NCBI GenBank assembly: GCA_944472135.2
Contig: OX235265.1
Coordinates: 93,156,984 to 93,220,983 of the forward strand
Source: Trichobilharzia regenti
Lineage: Eukaryota; Platyhelminthes; Trematoda; Strigeidida; Schistosomatidae
Direction: 5' to 3'
DNA length: 64,000 nucleotides
Positions 31,291 through 40,987 of this stretch are shown one piece after another. The notes under the pieces are model-generated. The model did no database searches and was not told the origin of the DNA. It saw only the letters and a list, made by a program, of their open reading frames with translations. The position numbers and the translations under genes are program-made. The number at the start of each line of letters is the position of its first letter. Position 1 is the stretch's first letter.

Positions 31291-32189
31291 AATTCAGTTT
31301 ATCTAGTACGCTGCCTGAGATGATCGTCACGTCAAATAATGCGTAGGTCAAACTAGTAGAACAGGGTTAGTGAGTCAGACTAACCAAGCATAAAAACCTA
31401 GCAAATTCTAGACTGGTTGACCGGAATAAGATTAGAAATCTAGAGAATAGTTCAGCCGTTGATAGCACTCACTACATGCAGTTACACACAGCCACAAAAT
31501 AGGATGGGATAGGATGATAGTTTTAAAATCTAATGTGACAGGGTGGAGGGAGAAATTGATAACAGAAGCTTTGTTTATCGAATCAACTGCGAACACGTGT
31601 AATAGGAACGATGCAACACCTGTCCACACAGATATCTGGAAAATTCTTTTACCCCTATGACAAATAGGAGAAGACAAAGAAAACAATAAAAACTCAAGTT
31701 TGAAAGTCGTGTGATTACAATTGATTGATATGATTATGAACAGTAATAAATTGTGTTTGAAAAGTCATCCAGTAAATAATACTGTTTCACTCACTGTGTG
31801 ATACATCTGATAAACAAACTAAAATGGAATTACTTACTACCACACTGCCCATGTTTTACAACATATATTAACCTACCTACGTTTTTTGGAGAAAAATGTC
31901 TATTCGTGGTTTTTTTGAAGCATTCTCAGCATACTGTTTGAAGGGAGAAGTAAGTTGGATGTTGGGACAAGTTTCGAATCAAGCGAAATTCTGTATGATC
32001 ACCTACTTTATATTTACCTGAAGATTTTCATGAGTAGCAGATAAAATAAAGACGAAAATTCTGTACTGTTTATAAACGTGTTGTTAGGAATAAAGTCATT
32101 TTTTTTATTGACAAACTATTCGTGTATTCAAAATTCACTATTAGGTAAGCAATTGGCTAAGCCCACCATCTCGTACAAGGGATAATCCA

Positions 32190-34495
32190 AATCAAATTAA
32201 AAGCTTTCAAAGAAACAGGAGCTACAGATAGACCACAAGCTAAGTTCACTACTCAACAACTGAAGGATTAGGATATAAAGGAATCTTCACTGAAATCATA
32301 AGGAAAAAGGCGGAGACACAAATCAACACTAGCGAAGAGACCAGTGTTGAAAAGCACTGGAACAAGTTAGAGGATGTGCGGAATCAAACCTTCATGGAAG
32401 TTCTAGGCAGAAAGAAGAGACAGGACAAATAGTGGCTCACTACGGACACACTGAGACCAATAGAACAGAGAAGGATGGTGAAACAAAAAATTATCCAGTG
32501 CACCGAAGAGCAACAAAAACAGGAGTTGAATTCAAGCTGCGATACACTGAACAAAAGAGTGCAGAAAAGTGTCAGGGAAGACAAAAGAAAATATTATGAA
32601 GTTATGGTAAGTGAAGCATAACAAGGTGTAGGTAGAAGAGACCTCGCCACACTCTACCAAACAACTATGTACCTATCAGGGAAATATTCGACACCAATTA
32701 AGCCAGTGAAGGATGACAACTGAAAGTCAATGACCAAAGAGGTGGAGCAAAGAAAACACTGGGCTGAACACCTCAAAAGATTTCTAAACCGACCGCCACC
32801 TACAACGCGCCCAACAATACCAACAACGGAAGCAGAACTACCAGTGAACATCGACCCTCCGACGAAATCAGAGGTCCTGAATGCAATCAAGATTCTAAAA
32901 GGTGGAAAAGCAGCAGGACCTGATGGAATCCCAGCAGAAGCATTGAAAATGGACCCTGAGACAACAGCGGACTTGACGACACCACTACTGGAGAAGGTGT
33001 GGAAAGAGGGAAAGACACCTACATGTTGATTGGAAGAAAGAATACTTAGTCAAACTACCAAAGAAAAGAGAGTAAAGTCTATGCAAGAACTGGCGTGGCA
33101 TTACGCTCCTGTCCATCACAAGCAAAATACTAACCGACATCATCCTGGAGAGAATCAAGCAAGCACTGAATGAAAAACCTCGGCCGGAACAAGCTGGATT
33201 CAGGAGAAACAAGTCATGTAATGATCGAATCGTCACACTACGGATCATCAATGAACAGGGCTTGGAATGGCAGTCACCCCTCGATCTCAACTTCATCGAC
33301 TTTGAAAAGGCCTTCAGCAGACAGCATCGATCGTGATGTGACTTGACAACTACTTCACTATTACGGGTCCCACCGACAATTATACACCTCATTCAACAGT
33401 TGTACGACAGTGCTGCATGCCAAGCAATCCGCAACGGGAAACTTACGGAATCCTTCGAAGTGAGGACGGGAGTGAGGCAAGGCTGTCTACTATCGTCAAT
33501 GATCTCCCTCACTGCAGTATATTGGATGATGTGACAGACAGCGGACTGGGCAGCGAGGAAACAGGCATTAAATGGACCCACACAAAACAAGAACTTGGAG
33601 GATCTGGACTTCGCCGATGATATATGTATCATTTCCCACAAAACACTGGAAGATATGCAAACGAAAAGCAACAAGTTGGTGATAGAAGAAGAAGAAGCAT
33701 TCAGAGAAGATAGGCCTTCAGGTGGACATAGAGAGAACAGATGTGGTGATGAAGATTCCTGACCAACACCAACACCACCAACAGCAATAGCAATAACAAC
33801 AGACAAGAATCAGCCAACATAAATGGTAGGAGTCTGAAAGAAACCACCTCCTTCACCTACCTACCCACCCATCCACCTGGGAAGCATCGTTCCAACTGCA
33901 GGTGGACGGAACTGACGAAGATATCAAAGCAGCGTGGATCGGTAAAGCAAGACAAGCTTTCATTACTCTCAAGTCTGTGTGGAGTTCAACAGCATTACTC
34001 AGCATGACAATGAAAATGAGATCCGAATTTTCAACTCCAATGTGAAGTCGGTGCTACTATACGGATGGATCAGAGAGAGCATCTCAGACAAACTTCAGAC
34101 CTTCATCAACAGCTAGCTGTCTTCGCTCAATACTACTCGAGATCAGCTGGTCGGACAGATAAGATCAGCAACAGGGAGGGATCTTTGTCAATCAGCGAAC
34201 CAACTCAGCAGGAACCGATTGTGCAACAAATAAGCAGGAAGAAATGGAGTTGGACTGGACACACTCTGAGAAAACCATAAAGTGACATCACACACTAGGC
34301 AATCACTCCAGTGGAACGCGGACGAATGGGAAGTGGCGAGTTGGTCATCAGTGCTAGGGTGACATGGAGGAGGTCATGCGAAGAGGAGATGAAAGCATAT
34401 GGGCAAACTTGGAGCCAGGTGAAAACATTGGCGAAGAAGCGAACGCATTGGAGACCTGAGGCTGAAGGAAAGAAAACAATAATTATTAATAATAA
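32190..34495 (+). pseudogene. RTE-type retrotransposon, linker, RT and 3' end
   Basis: The longest RTE copy. After a linker region (32340-32640, broken by stops) comes the RT: EVLNAIKILKGGKAAGPDGIPAEALK at 32870-32950, a segment with NFIDFEKAFSR near 33290-33320, KLTESFEVRTGVRQGCLLSSMI at 33440-33500 and DLDFADDICIISHKTLEDMQ at 33600-33655 (FADD catalytic box). The C-terminal domain follows, and the end at 34440-34495 is an AAT-rich tail. The AP endonuclease is missing (5' truncation); at least four frameshifts or stops. Copy 43985-45175 is closely similar. Confidence 0.85.
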
Positions 34496-34499
34496 TAAT

Positions 34500-35450
34500 C
34501 AGGTGAGCAAAATCTAGGTCTCTACGAAGATCTATTATCCATCTGTTCTCTAGGAGGGTCTTGTCATTGATTACCAATGAACAAAATAGTCAGACTCAAG
34601 AGCAACGTATCATTTAGTTAATAAAGTCAAACAATAGAAACCTGGAGGTGCATTTTTCGCATTGTACCCCAGTATTACTTTCCATCATCAAACAGATAAA
34701 AATACCATTTAATGTCAGGGCATCATCGAAGAGATCATACGGCGATATGACATGCATACCTCAGTAAAGTAAGCCAACTGATGTTTTAGAATAATAATAT
34801 CCTTCTAAAATAACTTCCTCAATTCAAGAACTAAATACGGTGCATCAACTTTGCATATCGTACAAACATATTTTAAACTTCCACGAATAATGCTTGACAT
34901 CTGATGGACATTTCAGGATAATTAAAATATAAGTGTCTACAGTGTAAATAGATGGAAACCTTTTGGTATATGTACTTAAAAGTACAACGAATCAATGTTT
35001 TCATGCGCGAACACTCACACACACACACACACACACCCAAGCATGGTTAAATGGCAATTCAATCAAAATGAATATCATGTTTTATTTTTCTCTTAGTTGA
35101 TTTAAGTATATGCAATACCAGTTGATAGGCATGATATATACACTTGCATTGCATTGTTCATTAATACAATGGCAGTGTCTGTCAAAAGCAAATTTCATTT
35201 TTCTACTCACTCATATGTTCACCTCTCAATCATTCACATAGAAAACAAAAAGCAGTAATTATGACTGAGAGTTTTACATTTTTGCATAAGTTTATATATA
35301 AATGCTTGCTTGATTAAATAACTTTTAATTTCTTCAAATATTATTATTTATTTTTGCTGTTAGTTTTTTAGTTTAGCATGAGAACAAAACAAAACAATGA
35401 TTGAATTTTGAAAATTCAGGTAATTTATTTTCATTTTTCGTGCTTGAAAC
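34500..35450. other. AT-rich spacer with an AC microsatellite
   Basis: No gene or recognised element. A run of AC dinucleotides lies at about 35009-35036. The rest is AT-rich with short repeats. Confidence 0.5.
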
Positions 35451-35454
35451 AGGT

Positions 35455-35540
35455 GAATATATGTTATCAGCAACGGATTCAGTTTTGGACAGGTATTTAG
35501 TCAGCCGAGTTCGAGACCCTTCATCAGTACGCACCTACCA
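35455..35540 (-). repeat. SM-alpha-like SINE 3' fragment
   Basis: Minus strand contains GGTGCGTACTGATGAAGGGTCTCGAACTCGG, the hammerhead-bearing part of the SINE (see 59230-59460), joined directly to the truncated RTE endonuclease copy at 35541. Confidence 0.5.
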
Positions 35541-36690
35541 GAGAACAGAGCAGAACTGTAGGAGACGGTCATCGTTGTCGGATCGCTGGCACGGACTCCA
35601 TAGGTGCCACCGACATCCTTCTCAGATTGACACAATTTCCCTACTTGAGCGTTAAAGTCACCAGCTAGAACGACTATGTCTGAGCGTTTAGCCTTTCTCA
35701 CCAAACTAGACAGCTTTTGGTAGAACTCATCCTTCGTTTCATCTGAACTGCAGTCAGTGGGGGCGTAGGCGGAGATTACGAAAAGGCATCGGCGAGTAGT
35801 GCAGTCCTTCCTCCTTTTTACTGACCCGTTCAGATGGACAGCACACATTCAGCTATCTACCGGGATCCAGTCAAGCAATGTCTTTTCTGCCCTAGTACTC
35901 AAAGCTATCCCTACACCAGCTAATCCTCGTGAACTAGCTGTGGCATCTCCTGACACCCTCAAGGTGAATTTTGCAGATTCATCCTGTTGGCCAGGTGGGG
36001 TTAGGTGAATAACCACACTTGGGTCTTGTATGCGTGTTTCTGAAACACAGCATACATCAATGGCTCGGGATGCTAGGGTCTTGGCTATTGATGCTTGTTG
36101 TCCTATTTGGCACAGTGTCCTAACATTAAATGCTCCTATATGAAATTGGTGGCGCGGCTTTAAGAGGCTGTCGGTGGTGGTTTTTTGGCTTCCATCGTTT
36201 TTAGTGGACTCAGAGTGGAGAGGAAGTGGAGAGCTATCAAGTCGAGGAGTTGCATCAGTGAAAGGAAGGCAAGATGATAGAGATGAAGATGAAGACAAAG
36301 ATGAGTGAGTAGTAGAGAGGTTTCGCGTGCGTTTCGGATTGTGAGGGCGATTGTTACTTCCCGGCTGCCCACACCGTGGAAGTTGGTTGCGTGACCGCAG
36401 AGCCCAGGGGACAACTGCTTGGGGCCGGTCACACGCGGCCTGTTTTTGTTTGTTCTTTTTTGTTTGGTGTGCCTCAGTAGCATACTTATCACTCCTGCCC
36501 TGTGACACGGCAGCAGGAAGCGCGGTCGTTGTTAATCCGGGCCACGGCCGATCCGGCATGAAATTTTGTGATTTTGTATTGGTCATGATGTTGGATTGGG
36601 TAGCTGCTTTTTGTTTAACCGCTATCCAAACAACCTGTCTGGCATGGTAGGACTTCAAGAGACATAAGTCTCAGCCAGTATAGCTTGATT
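35541..36690 (-). pseudogene. RTE-type retrotransposon, N-terminus and AP endonuclease
   Basis: Minus strand 36658-35849 is open for 269 residues, continuing after a stop or frameshift to 35501. After a Ser/Thr/basic N-terminus comes the AP endonuclease: FHIGAFNVRTL near 36150, CVSETRIQDPSV, GLAGVGIALSTRAEK, then VISAYAPTDCSSDETKDEFYQKL and IVVLAGDFNAQVG. These are the conserved FNVRTL, ETRI, YAPT and GDFNA blocks of non-LTR endonucleases, which nick target DNA to prime reverse transcription. The copy ends at 35540 at a SINE, so RT is missing. A 5' fragment like this is unusual, as non-LTR copies mostly lose their 5' ends. Relation to the RT copies here is likely but not proven. Confidence 0.85.
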
Positions 36691-37195
36691 AGGTCATTGC
36701 GGTGTTCAAGCCCGACCACCACGTCAAGGTAGCACCTACCAACAGAGTTTGAACCCAGAACCTCTCTGTTACAAGGCTAGCGTGCTCGTAGACAATTAAA
36801 CAGCCACTGGACCCGATTCAATGGCCAGCCCATGAATTCCAAATTCTGCAGATTTACAACATAACGTGACCACTTTTCAATGTCTTCTTCTGCGAGCTAT
36901 TGTCTCACCTTCAGTCTGCTGTACCCTACTGGTCATGACCTCTCACTATAACCCCAGGCCAACTGCCTGAATAGGGCAGTATCATGAGCTGACATTAGTT
37001 ACAGAACCACTGGAAAACCATCTGGGATTACTGCCGGACAGCTATTTCACCCCATTTCGAAACCCTTCAGCAGTACGCCTAATGGTCTACGAGCTCACTT
37101 TGTAAGCAGAAGGTCGTAGGTTCAAAGCCCAGTGGGGTGGGTGTGTACTGATGAAGAGTTCCACACTAGGACAAAACCGCTGTCTGATATCTGCT
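36690..37195. repeat. Cluster of SM-alpha-like SINEs
   Basis: 36690-36890 is an inverted copy (reversed B box GAGTTTGAACCCAG, then CTCGTAGAC). 36975-37077 is the inverted 3' part of another. 37078-37195 is a direct copy with AATGGTCTACGAGCTC, TAGGTTCAAAGCCC and GTACTGATGAAGAGTTCC...CTAGGACAAAA. The last is the hammerhead-like segment, with a changed GAAA box. Confidence 0.6.
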
Positions 37196-37199
37196 TATG

Positions 37200-37900
37200 A
37201 TGATAACCCTCCAGCTATTCAAACACAATTCCTGCAAAAAACCCATAATTGAAGTTTCAGTTGTAATGCAAATGAAATGAATGAAAAAGTTTAAGCTTTG
37301 ACAGTAGACGGCTTTACATGATCTGACAATTTCAAAATATGTGATATGCATTCAGTTTCCTCTGCTTGACAGAATGCTTTCCTCACATGAAGACAAAAGT
37401 ATCCTTGAAGTACAAAAAGCCTCATAATAGTGACCGTGGTTCTTGTATCTACTTAAGCACTTCATTCTACTTTGATGAATATGGCGGTTAATTTATTTGG
37501 AGAGTACTAATAGACTAAGTTAAGTGACTCGGTTAGTAATGGTTATTTATAGATTATATATATCATGTGCTATCGCTTTCGCCAATAGCTCTATTTCATC
37601 AGTATAGAATATCAAATGGCACACTGCAAAGAATTATTGACAAGGAACTCTGTCGGTTAGCCGACCAAGAACGTATCCCCCAAAGAATTTGCAGAAAGAA
37701 AGGGCGATCGACTGGACAAGCACTGAAGAGACTGTTAATTGACATCACATGTAATACAGACTCTGTCTTCATAGCAGTGGCAATGATAGTACCCTTTGTC
37801 ATAGATATTTGATTGTCTGTGTTTTTTCTTCTTAATTACGCTTGTTGTTCTCCTTTCAAGGTTCACTCTTGGGGACCATTCTACTCAAAGGCATACTTAC
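37200..37900. other. No recognised gene; weak RTE C-terminus trace
   Basis: Mostly unassigned. Around 37570-37745 the + strand reads ADQERIPQRICRKKGRSTGQALKRLLIDITC, which resembles the C-terminal RTE block (RKKWRWIGHTLRKP..SDIT) seen at 1990-2100 and 34190-34280. That may be a very old RTE remnant. Confidence 0.35.
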
Positions 37901-37904
37901 GATT

Positions 37905-38060
37905 GGTTACAGGATTTCATCATGAGCTGACATCATTTAGAGAACCATTGGAAAACCTGATAGTACTGGACAGCTGTTTCGTCCTAGTTCGGGACTCTTC
38001 ATCAGTACGCACCAACCAACGATCGAACCCAGGACCTACTGGTTGCAAGGCGAGCTCGTT
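37905..38060 (-). repeat. SM-alpha-like SINE, inverted
   Basis: On +: TCATGAGCTGACATC, AACCATTGGAAAACC, TTTCGTCCTAGTTCGGGACTCTTCATCAGTACGC, then reversed B box CGATCGAACCCAGG. The reverse strand thus reads the hammerhead-like ACTGATGAAGAG...CCCGAACTAGGACGAAA. One of the better-preserved cores of this family here. Confidence 0.6.
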
Positions 38061-38189
38061 TGTGGTGACAACCAGTATTGCACATATGAAGCTTTTCAGA
38101 CGCACTACTTCAGAGTTTCGTTTCTGTTGTCCACAAAGTTGATTAAAAGTCATGTATTGAGTGTTTCCTGTGACTATATCACTGAGCAC

Positions 38190-38950
38190 CTGTCTATTAT
38201 TATTATTACTATTGTCCCCTTGGGTTCCAAGTGAAACATAGGGCGTCAACAGCACGTTACACTTCCTATCTTCAGCCATCCCTACAATTGCCAATGGTCT
38301 GTCGTCTCCTCATCGCACGATCTCCTCCACATCACCCTCGATGAGGTGGTGTACTCATCGTTTCCCCCATTCAAATTTCATTCGAGTGATACCTTGGCGT
38401 ACGATGTCATACGACGTTCTCCTCATTGTGTGCCCAATCCATCTCCATTTCCTCCTACTTGTTTGTTAGTTAGCTTGTTCCCACAGTTTCTTGTTGCTAA
38501 TTCTTCCTAGCTGGTGATTCGATCTTTAATGTGGAGCCGGTCAAAGAAGCTGTTGATAGGAGTCTGCAGTGTGTTGGAAATTTTCATCGTGATGAACAGT
38601 GTGCAAGTTTCTGACCCATATAGAAGAACTGACCAACTTGACAATGTCATTGACAATCCGAATTTCCTCCATTATTTTGAGTGACAGCAGAAGATTTCCA
38701 AACTAATTTCAGGGTTGGTGAATGTCTGTCTTGCCTATACAATTTTAGCTAGCTTCGACATCTTTATCTGTTCCGCCTGTAGTTGAATTCGTGCTTCTTA
38801 GACGAATAAGTGAAGGAAGAGGTCTCTTTCAAAATTTCTCTCGTTGATGGTTATTGGTGCTGTTTGTTGTCTTCATCACATTCGTCTTCTCTATGTTCAC
38901 CTGGAGTTTTCTAGCCAGTCCCGAACCCTGGAAAAAACAGCGAGGTTGGG
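38190..38950 (-). pseudogene. RTE-type retrotransposon 3' fragment
   Basis: Begins with ATT repeats (38197-38212) and the inverted conserved 3' end (GGGTTCCAAGTGAAACATAGGGC), then the C-terminal region up to about 38950. It resembles the 9140-10610 copy more than the 33-34 kb copy. No open frame of note. Confidence 0.65.
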
Positions 38951-38999
38951 GCGTGGGACTAGCGACCCTATTTCATAAAATCAATCAAACTGCTACAGA

Positions 39000-39780
39000 A
39001 AATCCAACGCCCAGGAAAATAATAAAAAAATACCTGCAGAGGAACAAAATAATAATCCGGTATAGTAAGTGGATTAATCGCTCATTAATGTACACTCCCA
39101 AGAAACTGCAAATCTGGTCTTACTATCTCCATGGAAATTTACGAAGGGACCCAAATGTGTGAAATAAATCATTTGGCTTAGATAATGTATCTATATCATA
39201 ATATGACCTCAGAAATCATGACTTAAGGTATGTGAAGAAACCGTTACAATTACTATTTGTTCGTTCAACAATTCAGACTCTCCTTGGATAACAAAATTCT
39301 CACTAAATGAAGTGAATTCATCTTTTGTCTGATGATCAATTGAAAATACTAACAGCTAAACCACCACAATAAGCGTAAACATTAAATGTACAATGTTTAT
39401 TCCACTGGTAAAATAAAACCTCATATTTAATTCGAATTTAAATGAGAAGACCAAAAACAATAAAGCGTCAACATTCTCGAATTCTCGCGTGTTTAACTAA
39501 TACTGATCAGATCAGTACCTTTTGCAGAAGAATAAACAAGGACATTCAGTTCGAGAATTCGTGCAGCTAACTGATTACCGCTAAGCTGCATATTTCAAAT
39601 GCGGATACACAGATAATATAAATAAACCAAGATGGAATTTGTTTTGTCAAGGATATATAATTTCAAAAGAATTTAAACAATCATCAAAACAACAAAAATA
39701 TTTCTTGATTTCTGGTTTTTATTAAAAAGTGATGCACGACATGTGCATAATTAAAGTAAGCGCATTCATTCAAAATGTGT
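39000..39780. other. Unassigned; possible PLE-2 tail trace at 39020-39170
   Basis: 39020-39170 has CCTGCAGAGGAACAAAATA and AAATTTACGAAGGGACCC words that recall PLE-2 tails and the mini-PLE at 31088, but no complete hammerhead can be drawn. The rest shows nothing recognised. Confidence 0.25.
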
Positions 39781-39983
39781 GACTTCTCATATTTGACATA
39801 AGGCGTAATCAAATAATTACTGTTCCCGTAGGGAGTAGATTCCAAAATTCATGATTTTAAAGCAATAGTGCCTAGAGTAGTCATAAACAAACGTTATCTT
39901 TAGAGTAAAAATGATAAAATTTTAAAAAATTCATGCAATTCTTCCCATTAATAAACTGGACCAAAGCAAGAACAACAGTTGTA

Positions 39984-40022
39984 CCAGGATAATATGAGCT
40001 CATCTTTTATTATTTCGAGGAT
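39984..40022 (-). ncRNA. Hammerhead 3' half, PLE-2 type, interrupted by a SINE
   Basis: Minus strand: GAGAAGG...CCTC (stem II), GAA, then stem III with ATAAT/ATTAT around the palindrome ATGAGCTCAT, C at the cleavage position and CTGG. The 5' side (GCAG-CTGA) is lost at the SINE junction (40033). Confidence 0.45.
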
Positions 40023-40032
40023 CCTTCTCAAC

Positions 40033-40230
40033 TGTGCGTCGGTGGCACAGTGGTTAAGACTCTCGCCGACCATACACATGGTCCGGGTTTCGAGCCCACG
40101 CCGACGGACACCTGATATCTATGGTCGGCCTGCAAAATTCGGACTACCGATATCCACGCCGAAAATTCCATACTTGTACCAAAAATACGATGTGGAATCA
40201 AGCTGTAATCAAAAATAAAATTAAAAAAAA
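40033..40230 (+). repeat. tRNA-derived SINE, family 3
   Basis: Starts TGCGTCGGTGGCACAGTGG (A box TGGCACAGTGG), with B box GGTTTCGAGCCC near 40085, body to GGAATCAAGCTG and an A-rich end. Full-length match to the copy at 30786-30983. It sits inside the hammerhead of a PLE-2 tail. Confidence 0.8.
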
Positions 40231-40987
40231 TAAACCTGAACGATAAAAAAAATATGAATTACATTAAAGATTTGAACATACTTTTCCACGATCACAAGAA
40301 GTAATTGGTAAAGTTAAAAGTAACATTAGTCCGGAATGATTAAACTGATTAGGGGTTACAAACACTGACCATTTATAGAATAATTAGACAATTAGTCTAG
40401 GAAACAAAAAAACAGGGTTGCGTATAGAAACAAGGTTAAGCTAGAAAGAGCATAACAAAAAAGTAGATTACGTAACTAAAGAAAACGTTTATCTAATAGC
40501 CAATAGAAAAAAGGGAAGAAAAGAAACAAGGTATGGTGAGTCATGTTTAAATGAGAGAGTAGAGTTTTCTAAACAAGAAAAAGGGTGACTCATAAAAGTT
40601 GTATATTTTTGTATCCACCAGGGCAGTGCAACATTCACCACTCTCTCTTTCTGCGTACATAGATTTGGTTTAAGTCTTTTGATAGTAACGGCTTCAGCAA
40701 AGCGTAGCAAGCTAGATTTCTTTTGCTTGTTGATTATCTTGAACGACTTCAGGTTGTCTACAATATGACCAGTGTCCAATAGATGACGAGCGATAGCACT
40801 GTTTAATGCTTTCGGACCTTTCAGTCTCAAGTTCTTTGGTATATCTCGAAAAATACCCATTTATTCATAAGTAAAAACACAGTTTTTTTTCTCAGCGAAG
40901 AAATTTCTTTTCAACGACTTCATTTTCGATGCCATACAAACGCGTCTTCCGGAACTTGAGAATAACGTATCTCAACGTAGGCATTTC

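Larger units (their letters stand above)
30191..31869 (+). mobile_element. PLE-4 insertion with inverted 5' tail, 14-bp TSD
   Basis: 1679-bp insertion flanked by the perfect direct repeat AACCTACCTACGTT (30177-30190 and 31870-31883). The left 270 bases (30191-30460) are the reverse complement of the right end (31560-31869). Between them the + strand codes for a PLE remnant: KCLSDRAQKLCITKENLRQ (30466 on), an Asn/Asp-rich run, FKTKQFSL, then NKIRNLENSSA near 31425. Two later insertions lie inside it: a SINE (30786-30983) and a mini-PLE (31088-31290). The RT palm is absent. Copies of the same group: 1-1190 and 59893-61110. Confidence 0.87.
39800..40844 (-). pseudogene. PLE-2 Penelope-like element 3' end, split by a SINE
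   Basis: Minus strand from 40844: DIPKNLRLKGPKALNSAIARHLLDTGHIVDNLKSFKIINKQKKSSLLRFAEAVTIKRLKPNLC, the end of the GIY-YIG domain, then the 3' UTR to 40230. SINE 40033-40230 follows, then the 3' half of a hammerhead (39984-40022) and the tail to about 39930. The 5' side was broken by insertion of the full-length PLE-1 at 40845. The open frame continues 16 codons into PLE-1 only by chance. Confidence 0.75.

Noticed and set aside
35009..35036. CRISPR-like or satellite array
   Set aside because: Simple AC dinucleotide microsatellite; no spacer-repeat array occurs in the window and the genome is eukaryotic.
36160..36492. 110-residue minus-strand frame overlapping the RTE endonuclease
   Set aside because: Shadow of the 269-residue endonuclease frame in another phase.
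40489..40860. 123-residue minus frame as one gene
   Set aside because: The first 16 codons belong to the inserted PLE-1 across the TSD and the last third is 3' UTR; only 40620-40844 is PLE-2 coding.
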